Assembly: GCA_003096255.1 (NCBI GenBank)
Contig: PIXS01000377.1
Coordinates: forward strand, 1 to 6,861
Length of the DNA stretch: 6,861 bases
Direction of reading: 5' to 3'
Source: Candidatus Bathyarchaeum sp.
GTDB lineage: Archaea > Thermoproteota > Bathyarchaeia > Bathyarchaeales > Bathyarchaeaceae
The notes under the pieces were generated by a model. It saw only the letters and a program-made list of their open reading frames with translations. It was not told the DNA's origin and did not search any database. Below, one piece after another: positions 1 through 6,081 of this stretch (position 1 is its first letter; each line of letters starts with the position of its first letter). Both the position numbers and the translations under genes were made by a program.

Positions 1-765
1 AGCACCAGTTACGGCATTGTGCTCTTTGGGGCATATGAACAGAGCGTCGGCAATGTCATAACAGAAAACACCATAACAGCGCATATCCGCGGCATTCTTT
101 CGTGGGACGCTGAAGGCACAATCATTTCTGGCAACAGCATAACAGACAACAAAGAGCACGGAATCTGCTTGTACGATTCCAACGGAACCGTTGTCTCTGG
201 GAACACAATAACAGACAACCTGATGAACGGCATCATTATCCAAGGATACCACTATTCAAACAATAACACCATTTCCGGCAACTACATAGAAAACAACAAG
301 AACGGCATACTGTTCGAATACGCCTGCAACACTACTATCACAGGCAACAGTATAAAATCAAACACGCAGTGGGGGCTAATCCTGACCTATGACGGCTTCT
401 ATAACCGCCACTACGGTTTCTATCCAGTCTCAAACAACACCTTCTATAACAACAACTTCGTCAATGACCATCAAGTACTTTACAGTGTCACAGACCAAAC
501 CGACAAGAGCCTAACAATCGACCACTGGGACAACGGCACAGCAGGAAACTACTGGAGCAACTACAACGGCACAGACAATGATGGCAACGGAATAGGCAAC
601 ACCCCCTACATCCTCAACGAAAACAACCAAGACAACCACCCACTCCTAGAACCTGTTTCAGTTCCCGAATTTCCATCATGGATGGTCTTGCCCCTGCTCC
701 TTGTCGCAACCTTGGTGTCTGTAATCTACAAAAAGAGACTGACAGCAAATCATCGTTCATATTAG
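1..765 (+). CDS. Right-handed beta-helix (NosD/CASH-type) surface protein, 5' end missing
   Basis: The frame is open from base 1, so the gene begins before the window; 254 codons are visible. Residues about 1-130 are made of beta-helix rungs of roughly 23 residues with the pattern N-T-I-T-x-N-x-x-x-G-I-x-L, and hydrophobic and Asn positions recur (GNSITDN, GNTITDN, GNYIENN). Next comes an NYWS-type module with an Asp/Asn/Gly-rich loop near residues 191-200 (TDNDGNGIGN), which resembles Ca-binding loops. The C-terminus has PEFPSW at codons 222-227, then a hydrophobic segment of about 20 residues and a basic tail (KKRLTANHR). This tripartite tail resembles the archaeal PEF-CTERM anchor signal. 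The protein is therefore probably exported and held at the cell surface, where such folds usually bind or cleave polysaccharide; no catalytic residue can be assigned. AAC codons for Asn dominate. It shares the NYWS module and tail with the next gene, so the two are probably paralogues. Confidence 0.88.
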   Translation, partial: STSYGIVLFGAYEQSVGNVITENTITAHIRGILSWDAEGTIISGNSITDNKEHGICLYDSNGTVVSGNTITDNLMNGIIIQGYHYSNNNTISGNYIENNKNGILFEYACNTTITGNSIKSNTQWGLILTYDGFYNRHYGFYPVSNNTFYNNNFVNDHQVLYSVTDQTDKSLTIDHWDNGTAGNYWSNYNGTDNDGNGIGNTPYILNENNQDNHPLLEPVSVPEFPSWMVLPLLLVATLVSVIYKKRLTANHRSY

Positions 766-787
766 GAGCCTAATAGAGGTACATTGT

Positions 788-805
788 TGAAAACAGTCTT
801 TTTCA
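788..805 (+). terminator. Possible transcription terminator after the first beta-helix gene
   Basis: A 6-bp stem (TGAAAA at 788-793 with TTTTCA at 800-805) encloses a 6-base loop, and the distal arm includes a T5 run at 799-803. It starts 23 bp after the stop codon. Archaeal termination relies mainly on T-runs, so the T5 run is the more meaningful part. The stem is A/T-rich and weak, so this is a tentative call. Confidence 0.3.
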
Positions 806-825
806 GGGTGACTCGCTAGCACATC

Positions 826-900
826 GTTGGTCAAGAATTCTTGACTAAGGTCTAACAGAGAATCTGATTACGTTATTTTTGTTGGTCAAGAAATCTTTAC
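826..900 (+). repeat. Pair of 20-bp direct repeats, candidate operator pair
   Basis: The copies at 826-845 and 881-900 match at 18 of 20 positions, and their starts are 55 bp apart. The upstream copy contains a perfect 16-bp palindrome at 830-845 (GTCAAGAATTCTTGAC); the downstream copy is a degenerate version of it. The downstream copy ends 8 bp before the candidate TATA element of the next gene. Repeated dyad sites beside a promoter are typical of transcription factor operators. The regulator is not identifiable here, and the motif differs from the GTAAGCC palindrome found later in the window. Confidence 0.5.
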
Positions 901-908
901 AAAAAATG

Positions 909-916
909 TTTTATTA
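909..916 (+). promoter_or_regulatory. Candidate TATA box for the 710-aa beta-helix gene
   Basis: TTTTATTA lies about 40 bp before the chosen ATG. A start site about 25 bp downstream of its centre would fall near 937, giving a very short leader. This agrees with the lack of a clear Shine-Dalgarno sequence before the gene. An alternative TATA-like string, TTTACAAA, starts at 897 and overlaps the second direct repeat. Confidence 0.4.
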
Positions 917-951
917 GTAGCACCTGTAGGCAGCCTGTCAGAGTGGCTGGT

Positions 952-3084
952 ATGAAAAAAATTGGAACTTCAATAATTCTACTTTTTCTAGCTTTTTCGT
1001 TGTGCTGTAGTTTACAGTTTGTTGGCATAGGTTTGTTTCCGCAAATTGCCATAGTCAGGGCAGAGCCTAGGACGATTGTTGTTCCTGACGATTACTCGAC
1101 TATTGGCTGGGCAGTTGGCAACGCCTCGGAAGGCGACACCATATTCGTGAAGGAAGGCACATACCGTGAGGCTCTGCTGATTAAGAAGTCGCTGTCGCTT
1201 GTGGGTGAGAACAAAGAAACAACAATTATCAACGGGCACAATGCTGGACCTGCCCTTTACATCCAAGTGGACAATGTAAACGTGACAGGCTTTACGATAA
1301 TAAACGGTGAAGAGCCCCTTCCCCCGTCTAATTTGTTTCCCTATGGTACTAGACTTGCGGGAATACACATGCTCAGTGTAAGTAACTGCAACATAACTAA
1401 CAATGTTGTGGCAAACAGCGGTAGAGGAATCTGGCTCTATAACTCACATAATATCCGCGTTGCTGATAACCAGATAAGAGACAATCAAGAGACTGGCATC
1501 CACCTTGAGTCCTCTTCTAACAGCATAATAGTTGGCAACTCTGTGGAAAGTAGTTGGGGCGGCATTATCCTCAAGGATTCTGGCAACAACATCCTCAGGG
1601 ACAACAGTGTGTTGAATGTGAGTGCAGGCTTCAAGGTTTCTGGTGGTGAACTCTCAGAATTTCTTAATGATGTTGATTTCTCAAACACGATTGACGGCAA
1701 CGCTATTCATTATTTGGTTGACCAAAAAGACTTGACCATAAATCCGTCCACGTATCCAAATTTGGATTTCGTTATCTTGGTGAGATGTACGAATATTGTT
1801 GTTGAAAACTTTCAGTTTACTAACGCGCATGTGGGAATCCATTTGGCATACACTGACGAATCGACCATAATGGGTAACATTATAACTGGTTCAAGCGTCA
1901 GGCTCGATTATTCCTCTCACAACTTGCTAGTGAACAATACTGCCGCAATTCATTTGGAGTCTTCGCATTACAATAGAATAGCAAATAGTAGTTGTGGACT
2001 GGATCTGCGGAGGTCCTCTTACAACATAATCACTGGTAACAATGTTTCAAGGAGAAGTTTTGGAATAAATCTTAGTTTCTCTTCCTCCGATAATCATATA
2101 GAAGGGAACGATATAGCATACAATACAGACGGCGTTTTTTTCTACGAAGCTGGTTATAACAACACCATACTTGGAAACAACATAACACACAGTGGAGATA
2201 GCGGCATCTGGGTTGAAGGCACAAGCCCCACCTCAGATTATATTCGGATAATTGGAAACAACATCACAGATAGCGCCAGATGGGGTATCCTGATGCGTTC
2301 TTCTTATGGCAACACCATAGTTGGCAACTACATAGCAAACAACCAAAACGGGATCCAAATCTCTGGGGATAACGGTCAAAAATGCCACGTAGTAGGAAAC
2401 CACATAGCAAACAATGAAGAGGGAATCCGAATTCTCACACAATTTGGAAGCGAGTACTACCACAACAGCTTGATTAACAATACGCTTCAGGTCTACTGTG
2501 GGTCAAGAAGCCTCAGTGAACAAACGTGGGATAACGGTTATCCTTCTGGCGGCAACTACTGGAGCGACTACACGGGAGTAGATGCTGACAATGACGGCAT
2601 TGGAGACACCCCCTACACTATATATGAGAACAATGACGACAACTATCCGCTTATGGCTCCATTAATGACCTTTGATGCTGGCATGTGGGAATGGATCAGC
2701 TATAGTGTTGACGTCATAAGCATCTCTAATATTTCAAGTTTCAGTTTTGACCCTGAAGACACCAAGATAAGCTTCAGTGTAGATGATGAGGATGGAACAG
2801 CCGGCTTCTGCAGAGTAACCATACCAAAAGACTTGCTGGATGCGGAGGGCGACTGGGCTGTCAATGTGGACGGCAACCCTGTGAATCCATCCATTAGTAG
2901 CGACGCAGACAATTCGTACCTCTACTTCACCTACAACCACAACAAGCAAACCATAAACGTAATCGGAACACAAGCAATCCCCGAGTTTCCTTCATGGATT
3001 ATCTTGCCTCTGATCATTGCCGTAACTTTGGTGATTCTAGTCTGGAAACAGAAACTGAATAAGTTAATCTTAAATACCATGTAA
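952..3084 (+). CDS. Secreted NosD/CASH-type beta-helix protein with PEF-CTERM-like anchor
   Basis: This is a complete surface protein of about 710 aa. I chose ATG 952 because the signal peptide then begins directly with MKKIGTS; GTG 943 in the same frame would add three residues. The signal peptide is residues 1 to about 37, with likely cleavage near VRA-EP. The mature protein opens with a typical periplasmic-copper/NosD-family start (TIVVPDDYSTIGWAV..GDTIFVKEGTYRE). Right-handed beta-helix rungs rich in N-x-I-x-x-N and G-I-x-L follow to about residue 520, with a non-repetitive insert near 225-290. An NYWS module with a Ca-binding-like loop DADNDGIGD lies at 544-552. A beta-sandwich-like domain spans about 575-670, then PEFPSW at 677-682, a membrane helix and a basic tail. 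The family acts on or binds surface glycans, and NosD itself serves N2O-reductase maturation; neither role is shown here. There is no clear Shine-Dalgarno. The stop codon lies inside the palindrome preceding the HTH gene. Confidence 0.9.
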   Translation: MKKIGTSIILLFLAFSLCCSLQFVGIGLFPQIAIVRAEPRTIVVPDDYSTIGWAVGNASEGDTIFVKEGTYREALLIKKSLSLVGENKETTIINGHNAGPALYIQVDNVNVTGFTIINGEEPLPPSNLFPYGTRLAGIHMLSVSNCNITNNVVANSGRGIWLYNSHNIRVADNQIRDNQETGIHLESSSNSIIVGNSVESSWGGIILKDSGNNILRDNSVLNVSAGFKVSGGELSEFLNDVDFSNTIDGNAIHYLVDQKDLTINPSTYPNLDFVILVRCTNIVVENFQFTNAHVGIHLAYTDESTIMGNIITGSSVRLDYSSHNLLVNNTAAIHLESSHYNRIANSSCGLDLRRSSYNIITGNNVSRRSFGINLSFSSSDNHIEGNDIAYNTDGVFFYEAGYNNTILGNNITHSGDSGIWVEGTSPTSDYIRIIGNNITDSARWGILMRSSYGNTIVGNYIANNQNGIQISGDNGQKCHVVGNHIANNEEGIRILTQFGSEYYHNSLINNTLQVYCGSRSLSEQTWDNGYPSGGNYWSDYTGVDADNDGIGDTPYTIYENNDDNYPLMAPLMTFDAGMWEWISYSVDVISISNISSFSFDPEDTKISFSVDDEDGTAGFCRVTIPKDLLDAEGDWAVNVDGNPVNPSISSDADNSYLYFTYNHNKQTINVIGTQAIPEFPSWIILPLIIAVTLVILVWKQKLNKLILNTM
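3070..3076 (+). promoter_or_regulatory. Candidate TATA box of the HTH regulator gene
   Basis: TTAAATA lies inside the last codons of the upstream gene. The expected start of transcription, about 26 bp downstream of its centre, is near 3099. That leaves a leader of about 17 nt before ATG 3116, and the 3081-3100 palindrome would cover the region between TATA and start site. The match to the archaeal consensus is moderate and the site is unproven. Confidence 0.4.
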
Positions 3085-3100
3085 GCCTTAAGTGGCTTAC
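3081..3100 (+). promoter_or_regulatory. Palindromic operator copy 1, GTAAGCC-N6-GGCTTAC
   Basis: Perfect 7-bp arms (3081-3087 and 3094-3100) surround the spacer TTAAGT. The site overlaps the stop codon of the upstream gene and ends 15 bp before the regulator's ATG. There is no T-run after it, which argues against a terminator. The same arms with the same spacer length recur at 4327-4346. A dimeric HTH protein is the natural ligand, and the adjacent HTH gene is the best candidate. Placed between TATA and the predicted start site, occupancy should repress, which points to autorepression. Confidence 0.7.
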
Positions 3101-3115
3101 GTAGAGGCGGCGGAA

Positions 3116-3574
3116 ATGACCTTAAGTATTGGCTACCTCACACCAAGACAACTTCTAATCTGGGACCGAAGACGTAAAGGGCTTAAAGAAGCAAGCATCG
3201 CAAGGGAACTTCAGGTAAGCCGCCAAACAATTCACAGAGCCCTCAGCATCGCTCACCTAAAAATTTTGGAATCGCTTGAAGAGACGGCGCGAATAAACAA
3301 AATTAAAATCAAAAAAGTAAACCCTGTGAGAGGTTTTCTAATAGGATACAGCTCCCACTTCAAGACAGAAACCCTAATCACCTTTTCCACAAAAAATGGC
3401 ATCCAAATCTGGTACAAGCATGAAGGGGACTGCAAGAACTGTGATCAGCTAAAGGAATGTAAGGAAACACTAGTCGCCGAAGCCAAAGAACGTAACATAA
3501 GATTGCCAGAAGACTGCTTGCCCTCCGATTATGCGGAGAAACTGTTTGCGGAAATTACGGGTGACAAAAAATGA
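3116..3574 (+). CDS. Small HTH transcriptional regulator with C-terminal cysteine cluster
   Basis: This is a cytoplasmic DNA-binding protein of 152 aa. Residues about 8-53 (LTPRQLLIWDRRRKGLKEASIARELQVSRQTIHRA...) form an HTH of the sigma-70-region-4/LuxR/Tfx-like type, with the recognition helix near 35-46. Residues 70-102 look like beta strands (GFLIGYSSHF, LITFSTKNG, IQIWYKHEG). They lead into C106-x2-C109-x5-C115, plus C134, which could bind metal or sense redox state; that is an inference. I chose ATG 3116 over GTG 3092 because GTG lies inside the palindrome and upstream of the predicted transcription start, while ATG has a fair Shine-Dalgarno (GAGGCGG, 3104-3110). The stop overlaps the next start as ATGA, so the two proteins are probably translationally coupled. 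I cannot name the family more precisely, but an archaeal Tfx-like regulator is the closest description. Confidence 0.8.
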   Translation: MTLSIGYLTPRQLLIWDRRRKGLKEASIARELQVSRQTIHRALSIAHLKILESLEETARINKIKIKKVNPVRGFLIGYSSHFKTETLITFSTKNGIQIWYKHEGDCKNCDQLKECKETLVAEAKERNIRLPEDCLPSDYAEKLFAEITGDKK

Positions 3575-4275
3575 CCAACAAAAATGGTTTTTGGCGTTGG
3601 TGTAGAAATCCTCCAGAAATACCTAAGACTAAACACAAAAAATTGCTTGTAGGTTGCTTAATTTGTTCTGTATTGGGCGTCAGTATGCTTGTAAGTTCAG
3701 TCGCATTCTATGGTGGGTTTATGAGTGGGCAAACCAGCACCATTGCCTTATCAAGCGCTATTCTGTCTGTGGCCAATTTAGCAGAGGGACCATATTATAT
3801 ACAGAACGTAACTTATCAGCCGATAGCAGAAGCCAACAATTCAACCGTAGAAAATTATGACATGTGGATGAGGATGATTCAAGAAAATCCAAGCTTTGAA
3901 GTCCTGAGTTTTGGGGGCGGTAGAGGTCGTGGCTATGACGATGTTGCCAGTTTGAATACAACTGTAATTAACATGGGAGACCAAAATTTCACTGTCACAT
4001 CCATCGAAATTTATCGGGGTGATTATCTTTTTGCGTTAATAGAAGGACCCTTTACTGTAAATGCACGTACTGTAGGAATCGTAAACTTCCAAGTCTACAA
4101 TCTAACAGAGCTATCAAAAATCCACGAGCAGCTGAAAACTCGAATCTACAATCAAGAAAATGAACACAACGAGACGTTATTCGGTGGGCAAGTTGTTTAT
4201 CATGTCATATTGAAAACTGCAGAAGGTGTCACTGATACTTTTGAAACATTTGTTTTCCCACTGGTCAGTTTTTAG
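3571..4275 (+). CDS. Single-pass membrane protein with extracytoplasmic domain, unknown function
   Basis: This protein of 234 aa belongs to no family I recognise. The N-terminal 24 residues are basic (R9, R12, K19, K21, K23, K24) and should face the cytoplasm. One membrane helix follows at about 25-46. The remaining ~185 residues should lie outside the cell and carry six N-glycosylation sequons (N79, N90, N129, N139, N177, N200). Residues about 125-175 and 205-232 look like beta strands of an Ig-like sandwich (TTVINMGDQNFTVTSIEIY, GGQVVYHVILKT, DTFETFVFP). A Gly/Arg-rich loop, GGGRGRG, lies at 115-121. The start is well supported by GGGTGA at 3559-3564 with a 6-base spacer, and it overlaps the HTH gene by 4 bp. 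Coupling to a regulator suggests a membrane partner or sensor for it, but that is inference. An export-accessory role with the ABC operon downstream is an alternative. Confidence 0.8.
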   Translation: MTNKNGFWRWCRNPPEIPKTKHKKLLVGCLICSVLGVSMLVSSVAFYGGFMSGQTSTIALSSAILSVANLAEGPYYIQNVTYQPIAEANNSTVENYDMWMRMIQENPSFEVLSFGGGRGRGYDDVASLNTTVINMGDQNFTVTSIEIYRGDYLFALIEGPFTVNARTVGIVNFQVYNLTELSKIHEQLKTRIYNQENEHNETLFGGQVVYHVILKTAEGVTDTFETFVFPLVSF

Positions 4276-4283
4276 TCTGGGTC

Positions 4284-4307
4284 TTTTTGAGTTGGTGTGT
4301 AGTTTTT
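4284..4307 (+). terminator. T-run terminator region after the regulator cassette
   Basis: Two T5 runs (4284-4288 and 4303-4307) stand in a T/G-rich stretch directly after the stop codon at 4273-4275. Archaeal RNA polymerase typically terminates on such U-rich stretches without a hairpin. A new promoter follows at 4348, which agrees with transcription ending here. Confidence 0.4.
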
Positions 4308-4326
4308 GGTTTGAGTTAACTAGAAA

Positions 4327-4346
4327 GTAAGCCTTCCATGGCTTAC
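4327..4346 (+). promoter_or_regulatory. Palindromic operator copy 2, GTAAGCC-N6-GGCTTAC
   Basis: The arms at 4327-4333 and 4340-4346 are identical to the 3081 copy, and the 6-base spacer differs (TTCCAT). The right arm ends one base before the TATA box, so the site covers the position where TFB contacts the BRE. Binding here could block TFB or, as for some archaeal activators, help recruit it. The different position relative to TATA compared with copy 1 leaves open opposite effects at the two promoters. Confidence 0.72.
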
Positions 4347-4347
4347 A

Positions 4348-4355
4348 TTTATATA
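4348..4355 (+). promoter_or_regulatory. TATA box of the ABC transporter operon
   Basis: TTTATATA is an excellent match to the archaeal TATA consensus. Transcription is expected to start near 4378, giving a leader of about 33 nt. The leader contains a GGAG Shine-Dalgarno at 4401-4404, six bases before the TTG start of the ATPase gene. Confidence 0.75.
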
Positions 4356-4410
4356 AACGTTTTGCGATATTGATTTTTGGATACCATAATAAAGGAAAGG
4401 GGAGAAGCCT

Positions 4411-5337
4411 TTGAGTACAAACTCATTCATAGTTAACACCGACAACATCTCAAAATATTTTGGAAACATCCTTGCACTAAACGACCTAAACCTACAGGTG
4501 CCAAAAGGAATAACCGGCTTTGTAGGCAGAAACGGGGCAGGCAAAACCACAGCCATCGGAATCCTGCTAGGACTAATCAAACCCACAAGGGGCAAAGCCA
4601 CCGTTTTTGGCTTAGACTCATGGAACGACAGCTTCAACATCAGATGCAGGTTAGGCGTCATGCATGAAATCAATGCGTATCCTGGCAACTTCAGTGGCAA
4701 ACGTTACCTTGAGCATGTTGCTCGGATTTATGGTGTATCACAGGCTGAGGAGCGAATCAAGGCTCAACTGGAGGCTGTGGATTTATGGGATGCACGTGAG
4801 AAACCTATCAAAACGTACTCCGCAGGAATGATTCGTCGTTTAGGTTTAGCCCAAGCATTAATCAGCAATCCTGAACTAGTTATCCTTGATGAGCCCACAG
4901 CCAACATCGATCCTATTGGCCGCGCAACATTTCTTGGTATAATAAAAAGAATGCACAAGGAACAGGGCACCGATTTTCTGATATCGACCCACATTTTGAG
5001 CGATTTAGAGAAGGTATGCAGTTGGCTCTCGATAATAGACGCAGGCAAAATCGTTGAGCAAGGTCCCATAGGTGACCTAGCAGCAAAGTATTCAGCGAAC
5101 ACATACAAGATTGTGGTTTCTGATCCCCAGCTTTTGGTTAAGAAACTCAAGACCGCTGAGTTCATAGAAAAAGTCTGGATAGAAAAGGACACCATCTACT
5201 GTCAAGTAAACGATGCAGACAGCTTTTACACTGAAGTTCCCAAAATTGCTGGAGACCTCAAACTGCAACTGAAAACTTTCCAGCTCATGTTGGGTACGAT
5301 AGATGAAATCTACGCGAAGACTGCAGGGGGCAATTAA
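4411..5337 (+). CDS. ABC transporter ATP-binding protein (ABC-2 exporter type)
   Basis: This 308-aa cytoplasmic ATPase should power the permease encoded next. Walker A is at 39-47 (GRNGAGKTT). The Q-loop region near 84-90 reads MHEINAY, with Glu or His where Gln is usual. The signature motif is YSAGM at 136-140, a variant of LSGGQ. Walker B is at 155-161 (ELVILDE), the D-loop reads ANIDP at 164-168 (the more common form is SGLDP), and the switch His is H194 in STHIL. Residues about 230-308 form the C-terminal extension seen in ABC-2 ATPases such as the NosF/CcmA/DrrA type. The start is TTG, supported by GGAG at 4401-4404 and by its position just before the conserved first strand. The permease gene begins 1 bp after the stop. 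The substrate is not predictable; export or extrusion is likely from the permease type. Confidence 0.95.
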   Translation: MSTNSFIVNTDNISKYFGNILALNDLNLQVPKGITGFVGRNGAGKTTAIGILLGLIKPTRGKATVFGLDSWNDSFNIRCRLGVMHEINAYPGNFSGKRYLEHVARIYGVSQAEERIKAQLEAVDLWDAREKPIKTYSAGMIRRLGLAQALISNPELVILDEPTANIDPIGRATFLGIIKRMHKEQGTDFLISTHILSDLEKVCSWLSIIDAGKIVEQGPIGDLAAKYSANTYKIVVSDPQLLVKKLKTAEFIEKVWIEKDTIYCQVNDADSFYTEVPKIAGDLKLQLKTFQLMLGTIDEIYAKTAGGN

Positions 5338-5338
5338 G

Positions 5339-6079
5339 ATGGCTCAAAACAAGTTTTTGGGTTTAATGCGTTGGGAACTGGAAGAAAACTTGAGCCTGCC
5401 CCTGCTGGCTTTTCTTGTTGCCTCAGCAATTATCGCTACTATGGTTAATTATCGATTTGGTTCATGTTATCGGGAATATACTCGCCTGTATTATAGTTCG
5501 GGCACGGTTTTTCTTATTTCAAGTCTAGTTGCAGGGGCGTTCTTTGCCCGTAGTTTCGCCGGCAGTATCGGTAGAGGCACAACTAAGATTATGTTGTCCT
5601 ACCCAATTAAGAGGTCACAGCTTTTCCTCTCTAAATTCGCCGCCCTGTTTTTGGTGACTTCCGTCATTTACGTTCCAGTGTTCACTATGCATGTTTATGT
5701 CGACGGTTTAGCTGCTTTTGGACCCATGATTCTTCTGTCGCTGTTCGGGTTATTTCTACAGTTAATGCTGACTTGTTCCGTTGCTGTAGGCATATCAATG
5801 GTGACAAAAAGCGAGGTTGTGTCAATTTTAGCCACTGTTTTGCTACTGTTCGGTCTTGACAGTGTTCTTGGATATAAACACATTCTAACTGCCGAAGGTA
5901 GGTTATTCTATCTTTTTCAGTATGTTGGTAACGAACTCTACGGTAAGTTGCCATTTTCAGGGTCGCCCTTAGTTACAGCAAATGACACACTGCTGGCTGT
6001 TCTCGTGCCGATAATGGTTTTTGTGGTCTTAATTGTGGCGTCTTTTGTGTACTTTACCCGTTTTTTGGAGGTTGACTGA
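5339..6079 (+). CDS. ABC-2-type transporter permease
   Basis: This is a 246-aa integral membrane protein with about six helices, near residues 17-36, 55-75, 98-120, 128-155, 158-178 and 217-241. After the second helix comes the cytoplasmic stretch SFAGSIGRGTTKIMLSYPIKRSQ (within 72-94). It fits the ABC-2/NosY-type signature in which a surface helix contacts the ATPase (family knowledge). The start is ATG 5339, with AGGGGG at 5325-5330 and an 8-base spacer; an in-frame upstream TTG at 5303 would overlap the ATPase gene and is less likely. Spacing to the ATPase gene is 1 bp and to the next gene 2 bp, so the three are co-transcribed. A homodimer of this permease with two copies of the ATPase would make a full exporter. 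Confidence 0.92.
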   Translation: MAQNKFLGLMRWELEENLSLPLLAFLVASAIIATMVNYRFGSCYREYTRLYYSSGTVFLISSLVAGAFFARSFAGSIGRGTTKIMLSYPIKRSQLFLSKFAALFLVTSVIYVPVFTMHVYVDGLAAFGPMILLSLFGLFLQLMLTCSVAVGISMVTKSEVVSILATVLLLFGLDSVLGYKHILTAEGRLFYLFQYVGNELYGKLPFSGSPLVTANDTLLAVLVPIMVFVVLIVASFVYFTRFLEVD

Positions 6080-6081
6080 AA

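Noticed and set aside
1012..1368. Reverse-strand open frame of about 118 codons opposite the signal peptide and first rungs of the 710-aa protein
   Set aside because: The forward frame has a signal peptide and family-typical start, and the reverse frame shows no domain or promoter.
1..2480. Short recurring strings such as AACA/ACAATA in the beta-helix genes, taken as possible CRISPR or tandem DNA repeats
   Set aside because: Their spacing follows the roughly 23-residue protein rungs, the strings are degenerate at DNA level, and they come from Asn/Thr/Ile-rich coding.
3081..3100. Palindrome read as an intrinsic terminator of the 710-aa gene
   Set aside because: No T-run follows, the arms recur exactly at an upstream promoter position at 4327, and that second copy is not at a gene end.
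3215..3221. A single GTAAGCC half-site inside the HTH gene
   Set aside because: The matching GGCTTAC arm is absent at the required spacing, and the bases encode residues between the two HTH helices. It could be a weak accessory site but is not supported.
4320..4700. Reverse-strand open frame covering the ABC promoter and 5' part of the ATPase gene
   Set aside because: It is antisense to a well-supported promoter, Shine-Dalgarno and Walker A region, and its translation is low in recognisable protein features.
4764..5195. Reverse-strand open frame of about 143 codons opposite the ABC ATPase gene
   Set aside because: It lies wholly antisense to an unambiguous ATPase with intact motifs, and its translation has no recognisable domain, so it is a shadow.
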